Shown: positions 24,155 through 33,223 of the stretch, in pieces
How the letters are laid out: every line of letters starts with the position of its first letter
How positions within the stretch are numbered: position 1 is the first letter of the stretch
Origin: Streptomyces sp. CB01635
GTDB taxonomy: Bacteria > Actinomycetota > Actinomycetes > Streptomycetales > Streptomycetaceae
Reading direction: 5' to 3'
NCBI RefSeq assembly: GCF_002803065.1
Contig: NZ_NNBL01000039.1
Span: 1 to 64,000 of the forward strand
DNA: 64,000 nucleotides
The notes under the pieces: generated by a model
The model's input: only the letters and a program-made list of their open reading frames with translations
What the model was told of the DNA's origin: nothing
The model's database searches: none
Program-made: the position numbers and the translations under genes

Positions 24155-27100
24155 ATGCAGACCAAGCTGGACGAAGCCAAGGCCGAGCTGCTCGCACGGG
24201 CCGCCCGGGTAGCTGAGAACAGCCCGGCTGGGGGCCATCTCCCGGCCGGGACGAATGGCGAGGGGGCTCCGGACCAGGAGTCCGTGCTCGCGTTCCTCCA
24301 GCGCTACTACCTGCACACCGCCCCCGAGGACCTGGCCGACCGCGACCCGGTCGACGCCTTCGGTGCAGCCGTCTCCCACTACCGGCTCGCGGAGGTCCGC
24401 CCGCAGGGCACCGCGAACGTCAAGGTCCACACGCCGACGGTCGAGGAGAACGGCTGGACCTGCAGCCACTCCGTCGTCGAGGTCGTCACCGACGACATGC
24501 CGTTCCTGGTCGACTCGGTCACCAACGAGCTGTCCCGCCAGGGCCGCGGCATCCACGTCGTGATCCACCCGCAGGTCACCGTGCGCCGCGACCTGACCGG
24601 CAAGCTCCTGGAGGTCCTGCCCGCGGGCAGCGCCGCCGACGGCCACGACACGCTCACCGAGTCGTGGATCCACGTGGAGATCGACCGGGAGACCGACCGC
24701 GCCGACCTGAAGCAGATCACCTCCGACCTGCTGCGTGTCCTGTCCGACGTCCGTGAGGCCGTCGAGGACTGGGAGAAGATGCGGGACTCGGCGCTGCGTA
24801 TCGCCGACGACCTGCCGAGCGAGCCCACCGCCGACGACCTGCGCGCCCAGGAGGTCGAGGAGGCCCGCGAGCTGCTGCGCTGGCTGTCCACCGACCATTT
24901 CACCTTCCTCGGCTACCGCGAGTACGAGCTGCGCGAGGACGACTCGCTGTCGGCCGTGCCCGGCACCGGCCTCGGCATCCTGCGCTCCGACCCGCAGCAC
25001 GGCGGCGACGACCACCACCCGGTGAGCCCGTCCTTCAGCCGGCTGCCCGCCGACGCGCGCGCCAAGGCCCGTGAGCACAAGATCCTCGTGCTGACCAAGG
25101 CCAACAGCCGCGCCACCGTGCACCGCCCGTCGTACCTGGACTACGTCGGCGTGAAGAAGTTCGACGCCGAGGGCAACGTCATCGGTGAGCGCCGCTTCCT
25201 CGGCCTCTTCTCGAGCGCCGCGTACACGGAGTCCGTCCGGCGCGTCCCGGTTGTGCGCCGCAAGGTGCAGGAAGTGCTGCGGGGCGCCGGGTTCTCGCCC
25301 AACAGCCACGACGGCCGCGACCTGCTCCAGATCCTGGAGACGTACCCGCGCGACGAGCTGTTCCAGACCCCGGCCGACGAGCTGCGCGCCATCGTCACCA
25401 GCGTCCTCTACCTCCAGGAGCGCCGCCGGCTGCGGCTCTACCTGCGCCAGGACGAGTACGGCCGCTACTACTCGGCCCTCGTCTACCTGCCGCGCGACCG
25501 CTACACCACCGGTGTCCGCCTGCGGATCATCGACATCCTCAAGGAAGAGCTCAACGGCACCAGCGTCGACTTCACGGCCTGGAACACCGAGTCGATCCTG
25601 TCCCGGCTGCACTTCGTCATCCGCGTCGAGCCGGGCACCGAGCTGCCCGTGCTGACCGAGGCCGACACCGAGCGCATCGAGGCGCGGCTCGTCGACGCCG
25701 CCCGCTCGTGGGCCGACGGCTTCGGCGAGGCGCTGAACGCGGAGTGCGGCGAGGAGCGCGCGGCCGAGCTGGGCCGCCGCTACTCCGGCGCCTTCCCCGA
25801 GGGCTACAAGGCCGACCACTCGCCGCGCGCGGCGGTCGCCGACCTGGTCCACCTCGAGGCGCTCAAGCGCGGTGAGAAGGACTTCGCGCTCTCGCTGTAC
25901 GAGCCCGTGGGCGCGGCCCCCGGCGAGCGCCGCTTCAAGATCTACCGCACCGGCGCGCCGGTCTCCCTGTCGTCCGTTCTGCCGGTCCTCAACCGGCTCG
26001 GCGTCGAGGTCATCGACGAGCGCCCCTACGAGCTGCGCTGCTCGGACCGGACCACGGCGTGGATCTACGACTTCGGCCTTCGCCTGCCGAAGTCGCTCAG
26101 CGGCAACGGCGACTTCCTCGGTGACGACGGCCGCGAGCGCTTCCAGGAGGCCTTCACGGCGACCTGGACCGGCGCCGCCGAGAACGACGGCTTCAACTCC
26201 CTCGTCCTGAGCGCCGGTCTGAACTGGCGGCAGGCGATGGTGCTGCGCGCGTACGCCAAGTACCTGCGCCAGGCCGGTGCGACGTTCAGCCAGGACTACA
26301 TGGAGGACACCCTCCGTAACAACGTCCACACCACCCGCCTCCTGGTGAGCCTCTTCGAGGCGCGCATGTCGCCGGAGCGCCAGCGGGCCGGGACCGAGCT
26401 GATCGACGGGCTCCTGGAGGAGCTCGACGGCGCGCTCGACCAGGTCGCGAGCCTGGACGAGGACCGGATCCTGCGGTCCTTCCTGACCGTCATCAAGGCG
26501 ACGCTGCGGACGAACTTCTTCCAGAAGCGCGACGACGGCACGCCGCACGCGTACGTCTCCATGAAGTTCGACCCGCAGGCCATCCCCGACCTGCCCGCGC
26601 CGCGCCCGGCCTACGAGATCTGGGTGTACTCGCCGCGGGTCGAGGGCGTGCACCTGCGCTTCGGCAAGGTCGCGCGCGGTGGTCTGCGCTGGTCCGACCG
26701 GCGTGAGGACTTCCGCACCGAGGTCCTCGGCCTGGTCAAGGCGCAGATGGTGAAGAACACCGTCATCGTGCCGGTCGGCGCCAAGGGCGGCTTCGTCGCG
26801 AAGAACCTGCCGGACCCGAGCGTCGACCGTGACGCGTGGCTGGCCGAGGGTGTCGCGTCGTACAAGACCTTCATCTCGGCGCTGCTCGACATCACCGACA
26901 ACCTGGTGGCCGGCCAGGTCGTGCCCCCGGCGGACGTCGTGCGTCACGACGGGGACGACACGTACCTCGTGGTCGCGGCCGACAAGGGCACGGCGACGTT
27001 CTCCGACATCGCCAACGCGGTCGCCGAGTCGTACAACTTCTGGCTCGGTGACGCCTTCGCCTCCGGCGGCTCGGCGGGCTACGACCACAAGGGCATGGGC

Positions 27101-29086
27101 ATCACCGCCCGCGGCGCCTGGGAGTCCGTGAAGCGGCACTTCCGGGAGCTGGGCACCGACACGCAGACCGAGGACTTCACGGTCGTCGGCGTCGGCGACA
27201 TGTCCGGTGACGTGTTCGGCAACGGCATGCTGCTCTCCGAGCACATCCGCCTGGTCGCCGCGTTCGACCACCGGCACATCTTCATCGACCCGCGGCCCGA
27301 CGCGGCCACCTCGTACGCCGAGCGCCGCCGCCTGTTCGACCTGCCGCGCTCCTCGTGGGCCGACTACAACAAGGAACTGATCTCCGCGGGCGGCGGGATC
27401 TTCCCGCGCTCCGCCAAGGCGATCCAGCTCAACGCGCACATCCGCGAGGCACTCGGCATCGAGTCGGGCGCCGCGAAGATGACGCCGGCCGACCTGATGA
27501 AGGCGATCCTGCACGCGCGGGTCGACCTGCTGTGGAACGGCGGCATCGGCACGTACGTGAAGTCGTCCGCCGAGTCGAACGCGGACGTCGGCGACAAGGC
27601 CAACGACGCCATCCGCGTGGACGGCCAGGACGTGCGGGCCAAGGTCATCGGCGAGGGCGGCAACCTCGGCGCGACCCAGCTGGGCCGTATCGAGTTCGCG
27701 CGCAGCGGCGGCAAGGTCAACACCGACGCCATCGACAACAGCGCGGGCGTGGACACCTCCGACCACGAGGTGAACATCAAGATCCTGCTCAACGCGCTCG
27801 TCACCGACGGCGACATGACCATCAAGCAGCGCAACAAGCTGCTCGCCGAGATGACCGACGAGGTCGGCGCCCTGGTGCTGCGCAACAACTACGCGCAGAA
27901 CACGGCCCTGGCCAACGCGGTCGCCCAGGCGCCCGACCTGCTCCACGCCCACCAGCGCTTCATGCGCCGCCTGGTCCGTGAAGGGAGCCTCGACCGGGCC
28001 CTGGAGTTCCTGCCGACGGACCGGCAGGTCAAGGAACTGCTGAACTCCGGGCGCGGCCTGAGCCAGCCCGAGCTGGCCGTCCTCCTCGCGTACACGAAGA
28101 TCACGGCCGCGCACGAGCTGATCCAGACGTCGCTGCCGGACGACCCGTACCTGCGCAGGCTCCTGCACGCCTACTTCCCGCAGGCGCTGCGCGAGCGGTT
28201 CACCGACGCGGTCGACGGGCACGCGCTGCGCCGCGAGATCATCACCACGGTGCTGGTCAACGACACGGTGAACAGCGGCGGTTCGACGTTCCTGCACCGG
28301 CTGCGCGAGGAGACCGGGGCGTCCCTGGAGGAGATCGTGCGGGCGCAGCTCGCCGCGCGCGAGATCTTCGGCCTCGGTGAGGTCTGGGACGCGGTCGAGT
28401 CGCTCGACAATGTCGTCGCCGCGGACGTCCAGACCCGGATCAGGCTGCACTCGCGCCGCCTGGTCGAGCGCGGCACGCGCTGGCTGCTCAACAACCGGCC
28501 GCAGCCGCTCCAGCTCGCCGAGACCATCGACTTCTTCCGCGAGGGCGTCGCCGAGGTGTGGTCGGCCATGCCGAAGATGCTGCGCGGCGCGGACGCCGAG
28601 TGGTACCAGTCGATCCTGGACGAGCTGACCGCAGCGGGTGTGCCGGAGGAGCTGGCCCAGCGGGTCGCCGGGTTCTCCTCGGCCTTCCCGACGCTCGACA
28701 TCGTGGCGATCGCCGACCGCACCGGCAAGGACCCCCTGGCCGTCGCCGAGGTGTACTACGACCTCGCGGACCGGCTGTCCATCGCGCAGCTGATGGACCG
28801 GATCATCGAGCTGCCGCGGTCCGACCGCTGGCAGTCGATGGCCCGCGCCTCGATCCGCGAGGACCTGTACGCGGCGCACGCGGCCCTCACGGCCGATGTG
28901 CTGGCCGCCGGGAACGGCGTGTCGACTCCGGAGCAGCGCTTCGACGCGTGGCAGGAGAAGAACGCGCCGATCCTGGGCCGCGCGCGGACGACCCTGGAGG
29001 AGATCCAGAGCTCGGACGCCTTCGACCTGGCGAACCTGTCGGTCGCGATGCGCACGATGAGGACGCTGCTGCGCACGCACTCGTAG
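24155..29086 (+). CDS. gdh: NAD-specific glutamate dehydrogenase (large, GDH-180 class)
   Basis: A 1643-residue giant NAD-dependent glutamate dehydrogenase. It oxidatively deaminates glutamate to 2-oxoglutarate and ammonia, mainly a catabolic role. The long N-terminal regulatory region (about 1-750, with ACT-like segments) precedes the catalytic core, with GGLRWSDRREDFRTE and VPVGAKGGFV at about 840-880 and GVGDMSGDVFGNGMLLS near 1010. The C-terminal helical region completes the family architecture. ATG 24155 is preceded by GAGGA; the frame is open 71 codons upstream but without family sequence. A strong terminator follows, so it is monocistronic. Confidence 0.96.
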   Translation: MQTKLDEAKAELLARAARVAENSPAGGHLPAGTNGEGAPDQESVLAFLQRYYLHTAPEDLADRDPVDAFGAAVSHYRLAEVRPQGTANVKVHTPTVEENGWTCSHSVVEVVTDDMPFLVDSVTNELSRQGRGIHVVIHPQVTVRRDLTGKLLEVLPAGSAADGHDTLTESWIHVEIDRETDRADLKQITSDLLRVLSDVREAVEDWEKMRDSALRIADDLPSEPTADDLRAQEVEEARELLRWLSTDHFTFLGYREYELREDDSLSAVPGTGLGILRSDPQHGGDDHHPVSPSFSRLPADARAKAREHKILVLTKANSRATVHRPSYLDYVGVKKFDAEGNVIGERRFLGLFSSAAYTESVRRVPVVRRKVQEVLRGAGFSPNSHDGRDLLQILETYPRDELFQTPADELRAIVTSVLYLQERRRLRLYLRQDEYGRYYSALVYLPRDRYTTGVRLRIIDILKEELNGTSVDFTAWNTESILSRLHFVIRVEPGTELPVLTEADTERIEARLVDAARSWADGFGEALNAECGEERAAELGRRYSGAFPEGYKADHSPRAAVADLVHLEALKRGEKDFALSLYEPVGAAPGERRFKIYRTGAPVSLSSVLPVLNRLGVEVIDERPYELRCSDRTTAWIYDFGLRLPKSLSGNGDFLGDDGRERFQEAFTATWTGAAENDGFNSLVLSAGLNWRQAMVLRAYAKYLRQAGATFSQDYMEDTLRNNVHTTRLLVSLFEARMSPERQRAGTELIDGLLEELDGALDQVASLDEDRILRSFLTVIKATLRTNFFQKRDDGTPHAYVSMKFDPQAIPDLPAPRPAYEIWVYSPRVEGVHLRFGKVARGGLRWSDRREDFRTEVLGLVKAQMVKNTVIVPVGAKGGFVAKNLPDPSVDRDAWLAEGVASYKTFISALLDITDNLVAGQVVPPADVVRHDGDDTYLVVAADKGTATFSDIANAVAESYNFWLGDAFASGGSAGYDHKGMGITARGAWESVKRHFRELGTDTQTEDFTVVGVGDMSGDVFGNGMLLSEHIRLVAAFDHRHIFIDPRPDAATSYAERRRLFDLPRSSWADYNKELISAGGGIFPRSAKAIQLNAHIREALGIESGAAKMTPADLMKAILHARVDLLWNGGIGTYVKSSAESNADVGDKANDAIRVDGQDVRAKVIGEGGNLGATQLGRIEFARSGGKVNTDAIDNSAGVDTSDHEVNIKILLNALVTDGDMTIKQRNKLLAEMTDEVGALVLRNNYAQNTALANAVAQAPDLLHAHQRFMRRLVREGSLDRALEFLPTDRQVKELLNSGRGLSQPELAVLLAYTKITAAHELIQTSLPDDPYLRRLLHAYFPQALRERFTDAVDGHALRREIITTVLVNDTVNSGGSTFLHRLREETGASLEEIVRAQLAAREIFGLGEVWDAVESLDNVVAADVQTRIRLHSRRLVERGTRWLLNNRPQPLQLAETIDFFREGVAEVWSAMPKMLRGADAEWYQSILDELTAAGVPEELAQRVAGFSSAFPTLDIVAIADRTGKDPLAVAEVYYDLADRLSIAQLMDRIIELPRSDRWQSMARASIREDLYAAHAALTADVLAAGNGVSTPEQRFDAWQEKNAPILGRARTTLEEIQSSDAFDLANLSVAMRTMRTLLRTHS

Positions 29087-29102
29087 GGTCCGCTCGAAGC
29101 GA

Positions 29103-29147
29103 CGGGGGCGCCCCGCACCGGAACTCCGGTGCGGGGCGCCCCCGTTT
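29103..29147 (+). terminator. gdh terminator
   Basis: A near-perfect 18-20 bp GC stem (29103-29122 with 29125-29144) is followed by TTT, 17 nt after the gdh stop. Confidence 0.85.
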
Positions 29148-29354
29148 CACCTTCCGGACTCTTTCCGTTCTCTTGCCCTTCTCCGGCCGGCCTCTTGACC
29201 GGTTCTGGCCTGATGGACGGCGCGCCCAATCGGTTGCTCCTGGAGGCGCGTCGACCCCATGAGGTTTGCCATAAGCCATTAAATCGGGCATTACGTCTAA
29301 AGTGGACCCGATTGTCAGATCAGCGGCGCGCGGCGGAGAGGTCGGGAAGGGTCC

Positions 29355-30458
29355 ATGACGGAAGCGATTCTGCTGGTCGGCGGGCTGGGCACCCGGCTGC
29401 GGCCGCTCACGGTCAACACACCCAAGCCCATGGTGCGCGCGGCCGGAGTCCCCTTCCTGGCCCATCAGATCGCCCGGCTCGCCGGCGCGGGCGTGCGCCA
29501 CATCGTCCTCGCCACCTGCTATCTCGCCGAGGTCTTCGAGCCGTACTTCGGCGACGGATCGGCGTTCGGGGTCCACCTCGAGTACGCCGTCGAGTACGAG
29601 GCGCTGGGGACCGGCGGCGCGATCCGGAACGCGGCACGCCGCCTGATCTCCGCTCCCGAGGAACCCGTCCTCGTCTGCAACGGCGACATCCTCACCGGCC
29701 TCGACGCGCGCGCCCTCATCAACCGGCACCGCGAGCGCGAAGCCGACGTCACCCTCCACCTCGCCCGCGTCGACGACCCCCGCGCCTTCGGGCTCGTACC
29801 GACCGACGCCGACGGCTGCGTGCTCGCCTTCACCGAGAAGCCGCAGACGCCCGAGGAGATCGTCACGGACCAGATCAACGCGGGCTCCTACGTGTTCCGC
29901 CGGTCCGTCATCGACCACATCCCCGCCGGGCGGGCCGTCTCCGTCGAGCGTGAGACGTTCCCCGGCCTGCTCGCCGCGGGTGCCTATCTGCACGGAATGG
30001 TCGAGGACTCCTACTGGCTCGACCTCGGCCGGCCCGAAGCCTTCGTGCAGGCCTCCGCCGACCTCGTGCGCGGGGTCATCCACTCACCCGCCGTGCCCGG
30101 TGTGCGCGGCGAGTCCCTCGTACTGCCCGGCGCCAAGGTCGCCGCCGACGCCTGGCTCGCCGAGGGCACCGTCGTCGGGGCGGGCGTCCGGGTAGGTTCA
30201 GGGGCCGTCGTCCACGGTTCCGTGCTGCATGACGGCGCGACCGTGGGCGCCGGTGCCTATGTCAGGAAGAGCCTGGTCGGCGCCGGTGCGCGGATCGGGC
30301 GGCGCTCCGTCCTGCACGGCAGCGTCATCGGTGACGGCGCCCACGTCGGCGCCCACAACGAACTGCGGAACGGAACCCGGGTGTGGTGCGAGGCCGTACT
30401 GCCCGACCGGGCCGTCCGCTTCTCCTCGCTCGCCGGAGAAGGGCTGACCGAACAGTGA
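29355..30458 (+). CDS. NDP-sugar pyrophosphorylase (mannose-1-P guanylyltransferase-like)
   Basis: A 367-residue sugar-nucleotide synthase. The nucleotidyltransferase signature GGLGTRLRPLT is at residues 9-19, with PKPM, the acidic CNGDI site, FTEKP, and SYWLDLGRPE later. The C-terminal third is a left-handed beta-helix of hexapeptide repeats (GTVVGAGVRVGSGAVVHGSV). The probable product is GDP-mannose or another NDP-hexose. It is first in a four-gene overlapping operon with a polyprenol-P-mannose synthase, which favours GDP-mannose. ATG 29355 follows GGGAAGG. The AT-rich stretch 29260-29320 upstream probably contains the promoter. Confidence 0.88.
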   Translation: MTEAILLVGGLGTRLRPLTVNTPKPMVRAAGVPFLAHQIARLAGAGVRHIVLATCYLAEVFEPYFGDGSAFGVHLEYAVEYEALGTGGAIRNAARRLISAPEEPVLVCNGDILTGLDARALINRHREREADVTLHLARVDDPRAFGLVPTDADGCVLAFTEKPQTPEEIVTDQINAGSYVFRRSVIDHIPAGRAVSVERETFPGLLAAGAYLHGMVEDSYWLDLGRPEAFVQASADLVRGVIHSPAVPGVRGESLVLPGAKVAADAWLAEGTVVGAGVRVGSGAVVHGSVLHDGATVGAGAYVRKSLVGAGARIGRRSVLHGSVIGDGAHVGAHNELRNGTRVWCEAVLPDRAVRFSSLAGEGLTEQ

Positions 30459-31249
30459 ACACGAACTCTCCCGACATCGGGGCCACACCGGCCGCCGCCA
30501 GGCCACTGCCCGACGACTGGGCCCGGACCCCCCTCACCGTCGTCATGCCGACGTACAACGAGGCGGGCAACCTGCCCGGCATGGCCGACGCCCTCATGGC
30601 GCTCCCCCTTCCGGGCCTGCGCCTCCTCGTCGTCGACGACTCCAGCCCCGACGGCACCGGCGACATCGCCGAGCGGTACGCCGAGCGGCACGGGCACGAC
30701 CGGATGAGCGTCCTGCACCGCGCCGGCAAGGAGGGCCTCGGCCGGGCCTACGCGGCCGGCATGGCGCGGGCCGTCGCCGACGGCGCGCGCTACGTCCTCC
30801 AGATGGACGCCGACGGCAGCCACCCCACCGACAAGGTGCCCGCGCTCCTCGGCACCGCCCTCGCCACCGGCGCCGCAGTCACCATCGGCAGCCGCTACGT
30901 CCAGGGCGGCACGCTCTCCGAGGCGTGGGGTGTGCACCGCAGGCTCCTGTCCCGCTGGGCCAACACCTACGCGGGCACCATCCTCGGCACCCGCGTCCGC
31001 GACATCACCGGCGGCTTCAACCTGTGGCGCGAGGACGCTCTGCGCGCCATCGACCTGGCGTCCGTCGACAGCGCGGGCTACAGCTTCCAGGTCGAGATGA
31101 AGTACCGCGCGGTGCGCCGCGGCTTCGGCGTCATGGAGGTCCCCATCCACTTCGAGGACCGCACGGTCGGCGAGTCCAAGATGAACCTGATGGTGCAGCT
31201 CGAATCCGTCACCATGCCGTGGAAGCTGCGGGCGAGGGCGCGCCGATGA
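30455..31249 (+). CDS. Polyprenol-phosphate mannosyltransferase (Dpm1/Ppm-like GT2)
   Basis: A 264-residue GT2 enzyme. LTVVMPTYNEAGNLP opens the fold, LLVVDDSSPDGTG is the nucleotide-binding strand, LQMDADGSH is the DxD metal site, and ITGGFNLWREDAL and EVPIHFEDRTVGESKM are diagnostic of the dolichol/polyprenol-phosphate mannose synthase branch. It would make polyprenol-P-mannose as donor for membrane GT-C enzymes. It has no membrane segments itself; the small GtrA protein next door may supply the flippase part. GTG start overlaps the previous stop (GTGA). Confidence 0.9.
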   Translation: MNTNSPDIGATPAAARPLPDDWARTPLTVVMPTYNEAGNLPGMADALMALPLPGLRLLVVDDSSPDGTGDIAERYAERHGHDRMSVLHRAGKEGLGRAYAAGMARAVADGARYVLQMDADGSHPTDKVPALLGTALATGAAVTIGSRYVQGGTLSEAWGVHRRLLSRWANTYAGTILGTRVRDITGGFNLWREDALRAIDLASVDSAGYSFQVEMKYRAVRRGFGVMEVPIHFEDRTVGESKMNLMVQLESVTMPWKLRARARR

Positions 31250-31713
31250 CGGTCCAGACCGCGGCGCGTGAGGCGCCCGTTGTCGTTCCCGTCCGGGTCC
31301 GGGTGCGCCGCCTGTCCATGGAGGTCGCCAAGTTCGGCGCCGTCGGCGGCAGCGGCGTCGCCGTCAACTTCCTCGTCTTCAACCTCCTGCTGCACGGCAT
31401 CGGCCGGGCCCCGATGACCGCGACGGTCCTGGCCAGCTGTGTCGCCATGGGCACCAACTACCTGGGCTTCCGCTTCTTCGCCTACCGGGACCGCGACTCG
31501 CGCACCCGCCGCCAGATCGCGCTGTTCTTCGGCTTCAGCGCACTCGGCGTCCTCATGGAGAGCGTCCTGTTCTACGCCGGATACCACGGCGCCTCGATGA
31601 CGGGACCGCTCGCGTCGAACATCGCCAAGGCGCTGTCCATCGTCCTCGCCTCGGCCTTCCGCTTCCTCGTCTACCGGACGTGGGTGTTCCAGCACGATGC
31701 GCGCCGCGAGTAA
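31246..31713 (+). CDS. GtrA-family membrane protein
   Basis: A 155-residue protein with four predicted membrane helices (KFGAVGGSGVAVNFLVFNLLL; TVLASCVAMGTNYLGF; IALFFGFSALGVLMES; ALSIVLASAFRFLVYRTWVF), the standard GtrA/DPMS-flippase layout. GtrA proteins are proposed to move polyprenol-P-sugars across the membrane. It overlaps the synthase gene by ATGA and the next GT-C gene by 17 nt, so all four are coupled. Confidence 0.9.
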   Translation: MTVQTAAREAPVVVPVRVRVRRLSMEVAKFGAVGGSGVAVNFLVFNLLLHGIGRAPMTATVLASCVAMGTNYLGFRFFAYRDRDSRTRRQIALFFGFSALGVLMESVLFYAGYHGASMTGPLASNIAKALSIVLASAFRFLVYRTWVFQHDARRE

Positions 31714-33223
31714 CGCGGCCCTCAGGGCCGCGGCCCCGCTGGTCCTCCTGCTGGTAGTCGCTCTGCTCGTGGCCGTCGCGATCCGGCTGCCCTGGGCGGG
31801 CGACCTCGGTATCCACGCCGCCACCGTCGAACGCCTGCGCCACGATCTCCTCGACCCGGGCAACCCGCTGGTCGACGAAAAGACGCCGAGCCCGTACTAC
31901 TCACCGTGGACGGTGTTCCTCGGCGTCGTCGCCGACGTCACCGGCCTCGGCACCTTCACCGTCCTGCGCATCGCCGCGCTGATCTCGCTGACGCTGCTCG
32001 TGACCGGCGTGTGGCGGTTCACCGGCACGTTCACCGAAGCGTCCGCGAGCCGCTCCCGGCGCACGGCGGTCACCGCGCTCGTCCTCCTGTGCCTGCTCCT
32101 CCTGTGGGGCACGAGCCTGTTCAACTGGAGCGGCTTCCTCGGCCTCAACTCCCTTGCCCTGACCCTCTCCTACCCCAGCACCTTCGCGCTCGGGCTGTCC
32201 TTCCACCTCTGGGCGCTGCTGCGCGGGGCGCTCGCGCGCGGCTCGGGCCTGCCCGGGTTCCTCGGCCTTGGGCTGCTGTGGTCCGTGATCCTGCTGAGCC
32301 ATCAGTTCACGGGCGTCGTCACGTCGTTCGGCGCCCTCGCGATGGTGGCCGGGGCGCGGCCCTGGCCGGCACGCGCGGTGTGGGCGCGGCTCGTGGCCGG
32401 GCTCGCCCTCGGCGCGGTCGTGCTCGCCGCATGGCCGTACTACTCGTTCTTCGACCTCTTCCATGCGCAGGGCCTGGAGGAGATCCACCAGGCCCTCTAC
32501 CGGAACCTGCCCGGCCGGTACTGGCTCCTGCTTGCCGGCGTGTTCGCGCTCGCTCTGCGGTGGCGCAGGGACCGGCGCGATCCACTCGTGATCTTCTTCG
32601 CGCTCGGGGTGCTGATGTTCGCGGCGGGCTGGGTGAGCGGGCACTACTCGTGGGGCCGGGTCCTGCCGGCAGCCGTGATCCCGGCGCAGGTCGCGGCGGG
32701 CCTGGAGGTGTGCGGAGCAGAGCGCAGGGCGGGCCGCAGGACCGTACGTACGGCGTTCGCTGCGGTACTCGGTGCGGTGCTCCTCGCGGGCGCGTGGACC
32801 CAGTCGGGCGTACTCGGCTACGTCGTCCCGCGAGACGTCCTGCCCAAGCCGCTCGCCGACCGTTACAAGCCACCGTGGCGCGGCTACCACTGGATGACGC
32901 CCTGGGTGAAGTACGGGGACGTGGTCCTCGCCACGGACTTCCCCGCGCGCCAGATCCCCGCGTACGGGCCCTACACCGTGGCCCCCGGCTACCCGGACTT
33001 CTTCCTGCCCGACGAGGCGGCCCGCACCAGCGCCGTCGGGACCTACTTCGCCCCCGGCACCGAGCGGGCCGCGCGCCTCGACGTCCTGCGCCGCTACGGG
33101 GTGCGGTGGATCGTGAGCCACCGCGACGACGCGGGCCTCGCCGCCACCGACCCCGCACTGCACAAGGTCACGACGGGCCCGGGCGGCCAGACCCTGTACG
33201 AGGTCGTCGGCGACCGGCCCTAG
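31697..33223 (+). CDS. GT-C-like multipass membrane glycosyltransferase
   Basis: A 508-residue protein with about ten membrane helices and a C-terminal extracytoplasmic domain (YGPYTVAPGYPDFFLPDEAA). The first external loop after helix 1 has WAGDLGIHAATVERL, in the place of the acidic catalytic residue in GT-C enzymes. By context it would use polyprenol-P-mannose made by the genes upstream. The acceptor (wall polymer, lipid or protein) is unknown. It ends on a CTAG palindrome shared with the opposing gene. Confidence 0.75.
   Translation: MRAASNAALRAAAPLVLLLVVALLVAVAIRLPWAGDLGIHAATVERLRHDLLDPGNPLVDEKTPSPYYSPWTVFLGVVADVTGLGTFTVLRIAALISLTLLVTGVWRFTGTFTEASASRSRRTAVTALVLLCLLLLWGTSLFNWSGFLGLNSLALTLSYPSTFALGLSFHLWALLRGALARGSGLPGFLGLGLLWSVILLSHQFTGVVTSFGALAMVAGARPWPARAVWARLVAGLALGAVVLAAWPYYSFFDLFHAQGLEEIHQALYRNLPGRYWLLLAGVFALALRWRRDRRDPLVIFFALGVLMFAAGWVSGHYSWGRVLPAAVIPAQVAAGLEVCGAERRAGRRTVRTAFAAVLGAVLLAGAWTQSGVLGYVVPRDVLPKPLADRYKPPWRGYHWMTPWVKYGDVVLATDFPARQIPAYGPYTVAPGYPDFFLPDEAARTSAVGTYFAPGTERAARLDVLRRYGVRWIVSHRDDAGLAATDPALHKVTTGPGGQTLYEVVGDRP

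Noticed and set aside
23869..24216. 115-codon plus-strand ORF upstream of gdh
   Set aside because: It overlaps the gdh start out of frame, has no recognised similarity and no convincing RBS; kept only as a note on the intergenic region.
24041..29080. 1679-codon open frame opposite gdh
   Set aside because: Antisense shadow of a well-conserved gene in high-GC DNA; composition is Arg/Gly/Asp/Val-rich with no family motif.
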